From positions 1-48,166 of the forward strand of contig JAPLVK010000005.1 of the NCBI GenBank assembly GCA_026397175.1: a stretch of DNA of 48,166 bases, given 5' to 3'. The stretch comes from Candidatus Berkelbacteria bacterium (GTDB lineage: Bacteria; Patescibacteriota; UBA1384; DTJR01). The notes under the pieces were generated by a model. It was given only the letters and a program-made list of their open reading frames with translations. It did no database searches and was not told the origin of the DNA. The position numbers were made by a program, and so were the translations under genes. Shown piece after piece: positions 23,993-32,688 of the stretch. Numbering within the stretch: the stretch's first letter is position 1; the number at the start of each line of letters is the position of its first letter.

Positions 23993-24082
23993 TTCGCGTG
24001 AGATTCGCATAACATTCGCTTGATTAGCGTGAAGCTGACCCTTCGCGTGAGATTCGCATAACATTCGCTTGATTAGCGTGAA
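23993..24082. repeat. tandem repeat, two 41-bp copies
   Basis: Copies 23993-24033 and 24042-24082 are identical over 41 bp with an 8-bp spacer. The unit (ttcgcgtgagattcgcataa...) ends in gattagcgtgaa. Related partial copies lie upstream (23940-23985) and at the 3' side of xer (~1060-1100). The second copy ends 3 bp before the ATG at 24086, so it forms the leader of that gene. Two units are too few for a CRISPR array. Confidence 0.85.
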
Positions 24083-24085
24083 AAT

Positions 24086-25729
24086 ATGATAAAAGTAAAA
24101 GGTGCAGTTGAAATAGGAATTATCGCCGCGACGGTTCTCGGCGCGGCGCTTTTGGCTTTGGGGATCGGGTTCATGGCGCCCTCTGGCGAGCAATCAAAAC
24201 TAGTTTACACCGGCGATCTCTGGTGCGTTTCGAATTATATCGAAAAGGAACCGACCGAATATTTAAGCGATGGCCGACCGGCTGCTGATCCGCTTCTTTC
24301 GGGTAAAGACGATTGGATTGTCCGCGAACAAGTCAAAGCAAAAGATAAGGCCGAAGCAGAACAAAAGGCAAAAACAAACGGCCACGGACTTTTCGAGCCA
24401 TCCGAAAAAACGCGGCTTCGCCAGGCGCTCCAGAATAATGAAAGGGACTTTTTCACCTCGCATTTTAACCAAGGCGCGACCGCGCCCGGGCCATGTCTGG
24501 GAAGCGGCTCTCTAAACCACCAGATCGGCAGTTGGCTCAACGAACAAATTCCAAAAAAATGCGGCAAGGTAAACGAAAATACCGATTTCGAAGTTGTTAA
24601 CAAAATCAGGGTTTCTTTAACCACTTACAGCCCGTGTATGAAAGAAATCGGCAATACTTGCGATTGCGCCGGATGCCCCGGACATATAACAGCGGACACA
24701 AGCGGGAAATTTCAAGTTGTTGACGGGACTTTGCAGTGGGTCAAGGCGGGCAAGGCCTACAAACATCTTTTTGCCGAGCCGCAAACCGACAACATTATTC
24801 CTTGGGCCGACCGTAACCGTTTGGCCGTTGTAATCGTTGGTTACGATAATAACACCCCAATTTATGTCAGAGATCATTACGGCAAAGGAGTGCATGAAGG
24901 CAAAAATTATCTGGACTTATTTACCCCTTGTCCACTATCGAGCGCAGGAAATGTCTTAAATGCACTGCCCAGCAAAAGAAACGGAACATATGAAGCGTTG
25001 ATCGTGGATACCGCTAAGCCGGCGAGTAAATCAACTGGCGAAACAGCACTTAAGACCTTGCCCGACGGCACAGCTTGTCCCGATTCAAACGCCAAAACAG
25101 GACCTTCCGAAGGATCGGACTTCCAAATCACTTTGGCCAAAGAATATGAAAGGCAAATGTCGCTTAAAAACTCGTCTGCATCTGGTGGCAACGAAGGAGT
25201 TGCGGGCTCTGACAATTCAGGCCAATCGGGCCAAGTTTCAACGCAGAATGAACTGACGACAAACATCGAAGGGGTCTTGCCTGTCCCCGGAATAGATGAA
25301 AGCGCGACGGGACTTAAGGGTAAATGCAACAGAGCTGCAGCAGGAATGGCTTATCTATACCGTACCGGTCAAAGTTTGGCAGAAAAACTTCTGAATTTAA
25401 TTAAGAGCGCCGCGAATACGGTTGGAATTTTGGCCAAAGTCGGCACAGGGACAGTTGATCGCAACAAATGCGCCTCCTCCGACAATTGGGCCGAAATTAG
25501 AGATCAAGTTATCAACAAAAAAAATCCGGTGGTAATTGCTCTTCACGCAGGAAGCCAAGGCCACTATGTTACAATCACCGGCTTTGTGGGTGATGAAATT
25601 TATTTTAACGACGGCTCACACTTTTTGGGCCAAGGAAACGGCGTGGTCGCCCGCCATATGAAGATTTCTAAAATGAACGGGATTTTAGATAATCAGTTGA
25701 CCGGGTGCAGATATTTATATGCAAAATAG
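24086..25729 (+). CDS. membrane-anchored 3D-domain and C39-like peptidase protein
   Basis: 547 aa. An N-terminal transmembrane helix (8-30). A 3D-type (lytic transglycosylase-like) double-psi barrel spans about 173-285: TTYSPC at 179-184 and the closing VRDHYGKGV with Asp263 and NYLDLF with Asp277. After a Ser/Gly linker comes a papain-like C39 family domain (405-547) with Cys414 (KGKCNRAAAGM), His493 (GSQGHYVTITGF) and Asn/Asp 508-509 (YFNDG). Both parts suggest peptidoglycan remodelling or peptide cleavage outside the membrane, the VirB1-like job in a type IV secretion system. Many Cys residues suggest disulfides. Confidence 0.75.
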   Translation: MIKVKGAVEIGIIAATVLGAALLALGIGFMAPSGEQSKLVYTGDLWCVSNYIEKEPTEYLSDGRPAADPLLSGKDDWIVREQVKAKDKAEAEQKAKTNGHGLFEPSEKTRLRQALQNNERDFFTSHFNQGATAPGPCLGSGSLNHQIGSWLNEQIPKKCGKVNENTDFEVVNKIRVSLTTYSPCMKEIGNTCDCAGCPGHITADTSGKFQVVDGTLQWVKAGKAYKHLFAEPQTDNIIPWADRNRLAVVIVGYDNNTPIYVRDHYGKGVHEGKNYLDLFTPCPLSSAGNVLNALPSKRNGTYEALIVDTAKPASKSTGETALKTLPDGTACPDSNAKTGPSEGSDFQITLAKEYERQMSLKNSSASGGNEGVAGSDNSGQSGQVSTQNELTTNIEGVLPVPGIDESATGLKGKCNRAAAGMAYLYRTGQSLAEKLLNLIKSAANTVGILAKVGTGTVDRNKCASSDNWAEIRDQVINKKNPVVIALHAGSQGHYVTITGFVGDEIYFNDGSHFLGQGNGVVARHMKISKMNGILDNQLTGCRYLYAK

Positions 25730-25736
25730 GATAAAA

Positions 25737-26690
25737 ATGAATAAAAAATATTTAATTTTAATTTCAATCGTCATGATTGCTTTTGCATTTTTGGCTTACT
25801 GGTCCCTAAAATCAAACAAGAATAATCAAAGTTCCACAACCCCCACTTCAGCTCCGGTCGCAACTATCGCGGATAAATCCGCTTACTCGGCCTCCGGAAA
25901 AAACATTTTGAAAGATGGCAAAGTTGTAGCCACCGCCGGTGACAACATTGAATCAATTTCTGTTTCTGACTCCGGCAATTTGCTTTGTCGGGAAACGCCC
26001 GATGAGAACAACCCTCGCGGCAAATATCAAATTTTTCAAAATGATCAAATTTCGGGCTCGATCAATGGCGACATTTCTGACGCCGTCTGGTTTTACCAAA
26101 ACAGCATTTTATATGTTGACCAAGTTGGCGATACAGCCGATATAAAATTGCTTAAAGATCAAAAACCCGAAGATCTCTACCAAATTAAATCGCCCGCCGT
26201 TCATTTGATTGCGTCAAAGCAAAATATTTTTCTGGCAAGCTATAGCGATCCGGACAATGCAGACAATTTTACGGTCGAACTTTTTAGTCCCGACACAAAT
26301 TCAAGAAAAATAATTGAAAGCAATTCGCGCGGGGCTGTTTCGATTTCGCCCGATGCGACTAAAATTATTTTAACTAAACCGGACTTCGGTCCAGAGTCAT
26401 ACGATGTCATTAACCCTAGCGGAGCTAAAATTTCTGAAATTTCGGGTTTAATTTTTGCTGATTCGATTAAGTGGATTAATAACAACAAGCTATTGGGCGT
26501 GGCGTATAAGGAAGCAGCCGACCAGCAGAATTTTACAAAAACAGTCCTCTACGAGATTGATCTACAAAGCGGAAAGACCGATACAATTTTCGATAGCGGG
26601 TCGAAAGAAATTGTTGACTTTGAAATCAACGGAAATTCGGCTATAATATTATTAAACGATTTGAGTAAAAAGGTCGTTGATCTGAAATAA
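25737..26690 (+). CDS. membrane-anchored beta-propeller-like protein
   Basis: 317 aa. The ATG at 25737 has AGGA upstream at good spacing; an earlier in-frame ATG (25719) overlaps the previous gene. A single N-terminal helix (MNKKYLILISIVMIAFAFLA) is followed by a Ser/Thr/Pro linker and about 270 residues of repeating strand-rich units (SISPDATKIILTK, and others), consistent with a propeller. It resembles the outer part of the PEGA/propeller protein of the same operon in style but lacks a PEGA domain. Confidence 0.65.
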   Translation: MNKKYLILISIVMIAFAFLAYWSLKSNKNNQSSTTPTSAPVATIADKSAYSASGKNILKDGKVVATAGDNIESISVSDSGNLLCRETPDENNPRGKYQIFQNDQISGSINGDISDAVWFYQNSILYVDQVGDTADIKLLKDQKPEDLYQIKSPAVHLIASKQNIFLASYSDPDNADNFTVELFSPDTNSRKIIESNSRGAVSISPDATKIILTKPDFGPESYDVINPSGAKISEISGLIFADSIKWINNNKLLGVAYKEAADQQNFTKTVLYEIDLQSGKTDTIFDSGSKEIVDFEINGNSAIILLNDLSKKVVDLK

Positions 26691-26691
26691 T

Positions 26692-26720
26692 TTGACAATG
26701 ATTTTGCAAGCATATAAAAT
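26692..26720 (+). promoter_or_regulatory. promoter of pilin-like gene 5
   Basis: TTGACA (26692-26697) and TAAAAT (26715-26720) are spaced by 17 bp, directly after the propeller gene. It allows separate, probably higher, expression of the last pilin-like gene. Confidence 0.75.
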
Positions 26721-26756
26721 GTTTATAACAAACTTTTTAAAATCGAGGAGGATTTG

Positions 26757-27143
26757 ATGAGAGAGCTTAAGTCAGCAATAGTTTCATGGGGATCAAAAAT
26801 CGCTTATGTGGCAGCCGGCGCTTATATGATGACTTCGACAGCTTCGGCAGCGGCGGTTCAAATAGGCAACGGTAGAATTAGCGAATTATTTATCTCTAGC
26901 AACAGCTTATCGTCACTTATTGGAACTGTCGTAACATTTGCCTTGGTAATAGTCGGGGTAATCGCGGTCATATATCTGATCTTTGGTGGAATTACTTATG
27001 TGACGGCCGGCGGAGACGCCGAAAAAGCGGGTAAGGGCCGCCAGACTATCACCAACGCGATTATCGGCATCGTGATTATTATCGCCGCCCTGGCTATCTT
27101 TAACGCCGTTGTTGGTGGCGCTGAAACAGGAACACTGCAATAA
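26757..27143 (+). CDS. TrbC/VirB2-type pilin-like protein 5
   Basis: 128 aa. The ATG at 26757 has a strong GAGGAGG site; a TTG one codon earlier is less likely. A signal-like segment ends at ASAAA, followed by two hydrophobic helices with the signature YVTAGGDAEKAGKGRQTITN between them. It has its own consensus promoter and a strong terminator, so it is probably the major, highly expressed pilin of the set. It is the most classical TrbC-like member. Confidence 0.83.
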   Translation: MRELKSAIVSWGSKIAYVAAGAYMMTSTASAAAVQIGNGRISELFISSNSLSSLIGTVVTFALVIVGVIAVIYLIFGGITYVTAGGDAEKAGKGRQTITNAIIGIVIIIAALAIFNAVVGGAETGTLQ

Positions 27144-27153
27144 GCAAAACAAA

Positions 27154-27187
27154 AATTCAAAAAAGCCCTTCGGGGCTTTTTTGAATT
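27154..27187. terminator. bidirectional terminator with TTCG loop
   Basis: A 15-bp perfect stem ending in GCCC-TTCG-GGGC, with A and T runs on either side. It serves the pilin-like gene on the plus strand and the pilB-type gene on the minus strand. Confidence 0.92.
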
Positions 27188-27205
27188 CTGGAAAATTTAG
27201 CAAGT

Positions 27206-28744
27206 TTATGCCGCCGCCACTCTCCCGACTTCTTCTTCGGTCGTAATTCCTTGTCTCACCTTTTCCATCCCGTCCTCAAACATCGCTATCATGCCGTCCT
27301 CGCGGGCCACTTTTTCGAACTCCGAAACCGTCGCTTTTTTAGCAATAAGCTCGTCAATTTTCGGCGTAATTTTAAGCGTCTCGATAATCGCCACTCTCCC
27401 CTTAAATCCCATCCCTTTGCAAACCGGACAGGTCATATTTCCGGCCTGACCTTTGCAAGTTGGACAGGCCTTTCTAACTAATCGTTGGGCGATAATTAAA
27501 TTAATTGAACCCGAAAGCAAAAACGGCCTGACGCCAATATCAATGAGCCGCGGAATGGACGAAGGCGCCGAATTAGTGTGGAGCGTTGTCAAAACCAAAT
27601 GTCCCGTCAAGGATGCCTGAAGCGCGGTTTCGGCCGTTTCTTTGTCGCGAATTTCCCCGACCATCACAATGTCCGGATCTTGGCGCAAAGCGTGCTTTAA
27701 GCCCGAGGCAAAATCATAACCGGCGTCAGGATTAATTTGACTTTGGTCAATTCCTTCGATTCGATATTCGATCGGATCTTCAAGCGTAATGATTTTGACC
27801 TCGGGTTTGTTTAATTTTTGCAAAATGCCATAAAGCGTGGTCGTTTTTCCCGAGCCAGTCGGCCCGGTGTTAAAAATGGCGCCGTTTGGTTTTTTGATCG
27901 CCGCTTCGATATCGGCCATTGCACGCGCGTTGAACCCGAGTTGCTCGAGTGAAATAATAGCGCCGGACGGATTTAAAAGTCGCATAACCGTTACTTCGCC
28001 GTAAGCGCCGGGGATTATCGAAACCCTGACATCAATATTTTGCGAAGCGATTTGAATATCAAAACGGCCGTCTTGCGGCTCATTTGCAATGTTCATTTTT
28101 AATTTTGAAAGATATTTGATACGGCTGATGGCGGCCGAAAATGTCTCTTTTGGCAAGTTGGCAATATCCTGCAGCATCCCATCAATTCGAAAACGAAGCC
28201 GCGCGCCCTCTTCGATCGGCTCGATGTGAATGTCGGAGGCGTCCAAATGAATGGCGCCGGCGAAAACGATATCCAGAACCTCGCTCGTTTCAGTATCAAC
28301 GATTTTTCGCCCGATGCTTTTAAGGTCTTGAGCCGCCCCAAAATTACTCTTTACATACTCGTCCGAGATGACATGCCTGGACAGGGTCTGTGGGGCCGCC
28401 TTAATGAATTCAAGCTGCGCCAAGCCGTATCTCATCGAGGTCTCGGAACATAAATACAAGTAAAATTTAAAGTTCGTAGCAGAGGAGAGTTCTTTGAGTT
28501 TTTGAATCAGCACTGGATTTTCGGGAGTTGAGGTTGCGACTTTGACTTGCTCGTTCATTTTATAAAACGAAACGACTTTTTGTTCTTGCGCCGTTTCTTT
28601 GGGAATGATTGATAAAACATCCGGCGTAAAAGCATAACCGACCAAATTTACATAGGGCAAATTTAAATTATTCGCCTTGGTTTTGGTAACTTTTTCTTCG
28701 CCTTCGCGAGAAAATATTTGTAGGGCTTTGTTTAAGTCGGGCAT
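27206..28744 (-). CDS. pilB: PilB/GspE-type pilus assembly ATPase
   Basis: 512 aa. An N-terminal GspE/MshE-like domain (about 1-110) precedes the ATPase core: Walker A at 294-301 (GPTGSGKT), Asp box (TLEDPIEYRIEGIDQSQ), Walker B at about 356-365 (DPDIVMVGEI) and a His box (LVLTTLHTNSA). A zinc knuckle (CPTCKG 427-432, CPVCKG 439-444) follows. It drives type IV pilus extension and DNA uptake in related bacteria. No other pilus gene (pilC, pilM, prepilin) is in the window; it faces the pilin-like gene across a shared terminator. Confidence 0.93.
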   Translation of the reverse strand: MPDLNKALQIFSREGEEKVTKTKANNLNLPYVNLVGYAFTPDVLSIIPKETAQEQKVVSFYKMNEQVKVATSTPENPVLIQKLKELSSATNFKFYLYLCSETSMRYGLAQLEFIKAAPQTLSRHVISDEYVKSNFGAAQDLKSIGRKIVDTETSEVLDIVFAGAIHLDASDIHIEPIEEGARLRFRIDGMLQDIANLPKETFSAAISRIKYLSKLKMNIANEPQDGRFDIQIASQNIDVRVSIIPGAYGEVTVMRLLNPSGAIISLEQLGFNARAMADIEAAIKKPNGAIFNTGPTGSGKTTTLYGILQKLNKPEVKIITLEDPIEYRIEGIDQSQINPDAGYDFASGLKHALRQDPDIVMVGEIRDKETAETALQASLTGHLVLTTLHTNSAPSSIPRLIDIGVRPFLLSGSINLIIAQRLVRKACPTCKGQAGNMTCPVCKGMGFKGRVAIIETLKITPKIDELIAKKATVSEFEKVAREDGMIAMFEDGMEKVRQGITTEEEVGRVAAA

Positions 28745-28748
28745 AAGA

Positions 28749-28822
28749 TTGAATTATGAATTACGAATAACGAATGAATCCAAAATTCATAATTCCAGAT
28801 TCATAATTCGATATTCGATCCT
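28749..28822. repeat. AT-rich inverted repeat (gaattatgaat family)
   Basis: gaattatgaattacgaataa on one side and several attcataattc/attcgatattcg blocks on the other form an imperfect hairpin in the leader of the pilB-type gene. Confidence 0.6.
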
Positions 28823-28859
28823 TGCTTCTGGTTCTATTCTACCATCCAGCCCGACTAAA

Positions 28860-28914
28860 GAAAAACGGCCCCTCTCATCTTTTCGCCGAAGCGATCGGAT
28901 TCGAGGGGCCGTAT
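28860..28914 (-). terminator. intrinsic terminator
   Basis: The 10-bp stem ACGGCCCCTC/GAGGGGCCGT with a large loop is followed on the minus strand by tttttcttt. It ends the small helical protein gene at 28943-29284. Confidence 0.75.
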
Positions 28915-28942
28915 GACAGGTGGTGGAAGACAGTGTGGGTGA

Positions 28943-29284
28943 CTAGATGGAGCTTTGCGCCTCGCTGCGAAGTTCGAGGAGGCGATCCTTGATCTCGTTG
29001 CTCTTGTCGTGAGCATGAGTCGCGAGACCAATGTTGGCGGCACAGAACGCGAAGCTATGAAATCCCGCGCACTGCAGGATCTGTGTCGCCTCTAGGTGGC
29101 AGCCCTTTTTAAGAAGCTCCCTCGCCTTGATAAAGGCGTTGAGCCGTATCGCTGCCGTCGCCTGAACGACTCCGCCAGCAAAGAACTCAACTGCCTCCTC
29201 GGGGGAAAGTCCTCCGACGATACTGCGTACCGCGGCGGCCTGTCTGATGATGGTCGCCTTGCGTTTGCTACCGACACTGTTCAT
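28943..29284 (-). CDS. small helical protein, unknown
   Basis: 113 aa, predicted almost entirely helical and Ala-rich (AAVRSIVGGLSPEEAVEFFA, NAFIKARELLKKG), with three Cys but no recognisable motif, signal or membrane helix. The ATG at 29284 follows GGGAGGG. It is a GC-richer orphan with its own consensus promoter (29376-29404) and terminator (28860-28914). No family is recognised; the helical repeats suggest a binding or scaffold protein. Confidence 0.6.
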   Translation of the reverse strand: MNSVGSKRKATIIRQAAAVRSIVGGLSPEEAVEFFAGGVVQATAAIRLNAFIKARELLKKGCHLEATQILQCAGFHSFAFCAANIGLATHAHDKSNEIKDRLLELRSEAQSSI

Positions 29285-29375
29285 ATTACCCTCCCGGGGT
29301 AGTGTGATGTGGTCTGCAAAACGATACTGTTTTGGCTATGTCAACTTGTCTTCCACCACGAAGAAAAGTACCTCA

Positions 29376-29404
29376 TTTATACCATAAAACAGGGGTTTTG
29401 TCAA
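29376..29404 (-). promoter_or_regulatory. consensus extended -10 promoter
   Basis: On the minus strand TTGACA, a 17-bp spacer ending cctgttttatgg, and TATAAA. The 17 bp ccctgttttatggtata are the same as in the promoter at 7231-7259, which serves an unrelated gene. Confidence 0.8.
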
Positions 29405-29511
29405 TGTGGATTGCAAATAATTTAACAATTTGTCAATTAAGCAATTGTTCAATTGAAGAATTGGTAAATTGAGTAATTGTTTGAATTGCTAAAAAGGAAT
29501 AAAATCAAATT

Positions 29512-30867
29512 GTGATCAAAAATATGTTCTCGAGATTAAAAATTTTTTTGGCAAAAAACAAAAAACCGGTTTTGATTTTAGTGGTGGCGCTGGTTTTTTT
29601 GGCAGCCAGTATCGTATATTCTGCCTATAACCCAAACAAAATCACGGTTAATCCCCGCAAAACGACAACGCCCGTAGCCACAACGCAAACCTCCTCACCC
29701 ACCCCACCACCCAAAGCCGCGGCCAAAAAAGCGATCGCCAAAGATCCGCCGAAGTATGCCACAAGCGGTACCACATCAACCAGTGAAAATTCCGATGGCT
29801 CAAAAACAACCACGGTCTCGGAGGCGCCGGTTAACCCCGAAAATCAAAGTAAGGCCGCCGCGGCCGGGTCTTCCGGCTCGACGCCGGTCTCGATTCACTA
29901 CATTGACGAAACCGGCAAGTATCCAAATCTTGGCAACGAGCTTGCAAACTATTTAAGCGGTTTGCTGTGGAGCAACGAGGTTTCTTCACTTAACGCAATT
30001 ATCGTAGAGGATGCCGGAAACACCGGTTGGGCGGGGCTTTATTCCGGCTCGTACACCAAGAACTCGGGAGGTCAAATCAATTCCGCTTGGGGCTACATCA
30101 CTTTAAACACCTATTATTATCAAAACTCGCCATATTTTGTGGATTACATGAAATTGATTTTGTCGCACGAATATGGCCATCACTATTCGTTGTATCATAA
30201 ATGGATTGATTGGCAGCTTGATGTTTCCACAAGATTTCCGGATAGCTACTACAGCGTGCGACCACTGCCAAAAGGACCGACTGCGCCGGATTATTCGCTC
30301 GGCTGGGGAAATTGCGACGCGGAAATTATCGCCGAGGATTATTCCTATTTGTATTCCGGTTATGGCGTCCATGCGATGGCGGGGGCATATGGCTATCCGT
30401 CGGCGGGAACCAAGACATGGTTAAAAAATGAGCCGTCCGGCTCAAGTGGCGTGAGCGCACCGGAGCCAACTGCGGCGCCGCAGCAAACACCGGCGCCGGA
30501 GCCAACGGCGGCGCCGACAGCGGCGCCAGAAGCAAGTGTAACCGCGGTCCCAGTTGCCACCACAACCGCCGCCCCCGTGGCCGATACGCAAAATCCGTCA
30601 GTGATAATAACCGCGCCGGGAGAAAACCCCTACACTTGGACGAACGGCAATTTGGCCGTAGCTGCCACAGCCACAGATAATGTTGCGGTTTTGAAAATTG
30701 AATTTTATGTCAATGATCAATTGGTGGCCACCCAAAACGGCGGTTCAATCAACAGAACCTGGATGCAAAATGGCACACCGGCCGGGGCATATACGCTCAA
30801 AGCAAAGGCCTACGATACCTCCGGCAACACCGCCGAGACCTCGATTGTGGTGAATAAGACATTCTAG
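29512..30867 (+). CDS. secreted HEYGH zinc metalloprotease with Ig-like domain
   Basis: 451 aa from a GTG start. An N-terminal membrane anchor (about 18-38) is followed by a Thr/Pro/Ala linker (40-120). The protease domain (125-300) carries H219-E220-x-x-H223 (LSHEYGHHYSLYH), with likely glutamate ligands in CDAEIIAEDYSYLY (271 or 275). Then comes a Pro/Ala/Thr linker rich in APEPTAAP units (315-365) and a C-terminal Ig-like domain (about 367-451, NPSVIITAPGENPYTW... AKAYDTSGNTAETS). It probably cleaves proteins at the cell surface. The family of the protease domain is not one I can name. Confidence 0.8.
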   Translation: MIKNMFSRLKIFLAKNKKPVLILVVALVFLAASIVYSAYNPNKITVNPRKTTTPVATTQTSSPTPPPKAAAKKAIAKDPPKYATSGTTSTSENSDGSKTTTVSEAPVNPENQSKAAAAGSSGSTPVSIHYIDETGKYPNLGNELANYLSGLLWSNEVSSLNAIIVEDAGNTGWAGLYSGSYTKNSGGQINSAWGYITLNTYYYQNSPYFVDYMKLILSHEYGHHYSLYHKWIDWQLDVSTRFPDSYYSVRPLPKGPTAPDYSLGWGNCDAEIIAEDYSYLYSGYGVHAMAGAYGYPSAGTKTWLKNEPSGSSGVSAPEPTAAPQQTPAPEPTAAPTAAPEASVTAVPVATTTAAPVADTQNPSVIITAPGENPYTWTNGNLAVAATATDNVAVLKIEFYVNDQLVATQNGGSINRTWMQNGTPAGAYTLKAKAYDTSGNTAETSIVVNKTF

Positions 30868-30909
30868 AATAGAATTTTGAATGATGAATTATGAATTTTG
30901 AATAAATTC

Positions 30910-30946
30910 TTAATGAATTAATTCATTAATGAAAAACGGGTATAAT
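30910..30946 (+). promoter_or_regulatory. palindrome and -10 box before the membrane protein gene
   Basis: A perfect 20-bp AT-only palindrome (30910-30929) is followed by TATAAT at 30941-30946, about 37 bp before the ATG at 30983. The palindrome could be an operator or part of the upstream gene's end. Confidence 0.5.
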
Positions 30947-30982
30947 ATTCATAAATAGTTTTGTCTAGAAAGTAGGAATCTT

Positions 30983-31624
30983 ATGAAACAAACATTTTCG
31001 GTTACCGAAGCGGTTTCAACAGGGTGGCAAAAGACAATTAAAAATTTGTGGTTTTGGGTACTAATAATTGCCATCTCAATCGCCGTCAGTTCGTTTTTTT
31101 CTGCTGTTAATGCCGTGATATCCAAAAATCAGGATCTGGCGACTTTGTCGTTTGCGGTTTCGCTTATTTCGTTTGTTTTTTCGATAATCATTCAAATCGG
31201 AATTACTAAAGTTGCGATTGCGGAAGTTGACTCAAAAAAATCAACAGTTGCGGAGTTATTTATTAACTGGGATTTTTTTGGCAATTATCTTTTGGGCTCG
31301 ATTTTGGTCGGACTGATTGTTTTTGCCGGAATTATTTTGCTGATTGTGCCTGGAATTATCTGGGGGCTAAAGTACTCGATGTTTCCATATCTCGTGATTG
31401 ATAAAGGAATGGGCGCGGTTGAGGCCATGCAAGAAAGCTCGCGACTTACGATGGGCCATAAATGGCAGCTGTTCGGATTTGCTTTATTAAAGGGTCTTAT
31501 TGCTCTGGCCGGGCTTCTGGCTCTTGTTGTTGGCTTGTTTCTCGCTCTGCCAACTACCACAATTGCCCAAGCCAAAATTTACCGCGATCTGCAAGGGCTG
31601 GCAAAAGCAAAAGAAAATAGCTAG
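30983..31624 (+). CDS. polytopic membrane protein (DUF975/YciC-like)
   Basis: 213 aa with about five hydrophobic helices. The pattern matches small integral membrane proteins with a repeated helix pair: TGWQKTIKNLWFWVLIIAI at the start, a Gly-rich IVPGIIWGLKYSMFPYLVIDKG element in the middle, and EAMQESSRLTMGHKWQLFGF after it. This middle element is typical of DUF975/glycerophosphoryl-diester-phosphodiesterase-like membrane domains. The function is unknown. The start has an AGGA site at good spacing. Confidence 0.72.
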   Translation: MKQTFSVTEAVSTGWQKTIKNLWFWVLIIAISIAVSSFFSAVNAVISKNQDLATLSFAVSLISFVFSIIIQIGITKVAIAEVDSKKSTVAELFINWDFFGNYLLGSILVGLIVFAGIILLIVPGIIWGLKYSMFPYLVIDKGMGAVEAMQESSRLTMGHKWQLFGFALLKGLIALAGLLALVVGLFLALPTTTIAQAKIYRDLQGLAKAKENS

Positions 31625-31633
31625 TAAATGATC

Positions 31634-31909
31634 CTATTGTTCCAAAAATCCTTTTTCCAACAAAAATTGGTCTGGATCTTCGCCAGCTTCAATCAACGCC
31701 GCATAGGCATAACCAATTGCGTCGTCGAGCTCTAATCCTTCGAAACCAGCCAGAGCATCTTCATCTAGAATACCGGTGCAAATTTCAACAAGCTCCGCGA
31801 CGGTTGGCTCGCCTTTTTCCGCCTCCGCTTGTCGCTCTTGCTCTCTTTGCTCGTCTGTTCGCATATCTTTTAGCGGGACACTTCCTAATTCCATATCATT
31901 TTCAGGCAT
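31634..31909 (-). CDS. small acidic protein, unknown
   Basis: 91 aa, strongly acidic (about 25 Glu/Asp), with a charged N-terminal half (REQERQAEAEKGE) likely to form a short coiled helix and a C-terminal helical part (ELDDAIGYAYAALIEAGEDP). The ATG at 31909 has a strong AAAGGAG site. No family is recognised. It converges on the membrane protein gene with a 9-bp gap. Confidence 0.6.
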   Translation of the reverse strand: MPENDMELGSVPLKDMRTDEQREQERQAEAEKGEPTVAELVEICTGILDEDALAGFEGLELDDAIGYAYAALIEAGEDPDQFLLEKGFLEQ

Positions 31910-32006
31910 ATTTCTCCTTTACTAAGATATAGCAGATTAATTTTAAAAAATCCCCCAGCTTTTGTCGAAGCAGAAATTAGTGGACAACATTAAAAACCAT
32001 CGCTTC

Positions 32007-32252
32007 TTAAAGTTCTTTCTTGATATCATCCCAATCCAGGTTTGAAATCTCCATTATCTCTTTAATGATGTATTTTAGGGTTTGCTTTGGCAAATCTTCC
32101 GGAATTGTTACCATCTTATTATTTTTTGGCCAGACCAACTTAAAATGACTTCCATCCCCACCTCTGCGATCTACAACAAATCCCAAACGCTTGCATGTCC
32201 TAAGAAATTTAGGCCTTTTAATTTCCCCCGGTAGTTCGCTATGCGAGGGCAT
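32007..32252 (-). CDS. hicA: HicA-like mRNA interferase toxin
   Basis: 81 aa from the ATG at 32252 (AAAAAAGGAT just upstream); a longer frame to 32318 runs inside the upstream gene. The fold elements are LRTCKRLGFVVDRRGGDGSH with the catalytic-type His, then a short strand (FKLVWP), then MVTIPEDLPKQTLKYIIKEI, matching HicA (double-stranded RNA-binding-like, His active site). Overlap by 14 bp with the upstream HicB-like gene supports a toxin-antitoxin pair. Confidence 0.75.
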   Translation of the reverse strand: MPSHSELPGEIKRPKFLRTCKRLGFVVDRRGGDGSHFKLVWPKNNKMVTIPEDLPKQTLKYIIKEIMEISNLDWDDIKKEL

Positions 32253-32565
32253 ATCCTTTTTTCTCGGCACCGACTTTTTGAATCTTAGCTTCTTTTGCGT
32301 ATGAAGAGGGAATTTCAAAAGAGGTCAATATGGCATCTTTGATTTTTCTATCTAGTTCCCGAGGATTTTTGCCAAAAGTAATTATTGCACCCCATCTAAA
32401 ATTCGTGCTCCTAGCAACAATGCCCTTGTTGGTTTTTTCGTAGTTAAAGTGAATAAAACCATTCTCCCTAAAATATTCCCTGGAATCAAAAAGTCCCCTG
32501 GGCACTGAATATTGCCCAAGCATTACCTTGACTAGATTGTCTCTTATGGTTTTTACTATTTTCAT
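32239..32565 (-). CDS. HicB-like antitoxin (tentative)
   Basis: 108 aa from the ATG at 32565. The central strand-helix unit (RWGAIITFGKNPRELDRKIKDAI) resembles the partial RNase H fold of HicB antitoxins, though the N-terminal half (LGQYSVPRGLFDSREYFREN) is unusual and no DNA-binding helix is evident. The call rests mainly on the overlapping HicA-like gene downstream. A TATATAA box lies about 10 bp before the start. Confidence 0.5.
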   Translation of the reverse strand: MKIVKTIRDNLVKVMLGQYSVPRGLFDSREYFRENGFIHFNYEKTNKGIVARSTNFRWGAIITFGKNPRELDRKIKDAILTSFEIPSSYAKEAKIQKVGAEKKGYALA

Positions 32566-32688
32566 AATCGAACGCCTTATATAAACATAGCAATTGCCTC
32601 TTGATTTTGCAATAGCACAAACCTCGCTCCGGCAATCAAAACAACCTGCTTTCACAGGTTAATTTTAGATTCGGAAATCGGAAATCGG

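Noticed and set aside
23940-24082. CRISPR array
   Set aside because: Only two full repeat units with an 8-bp gap and no spacers of useful length; no cas gene in the window.
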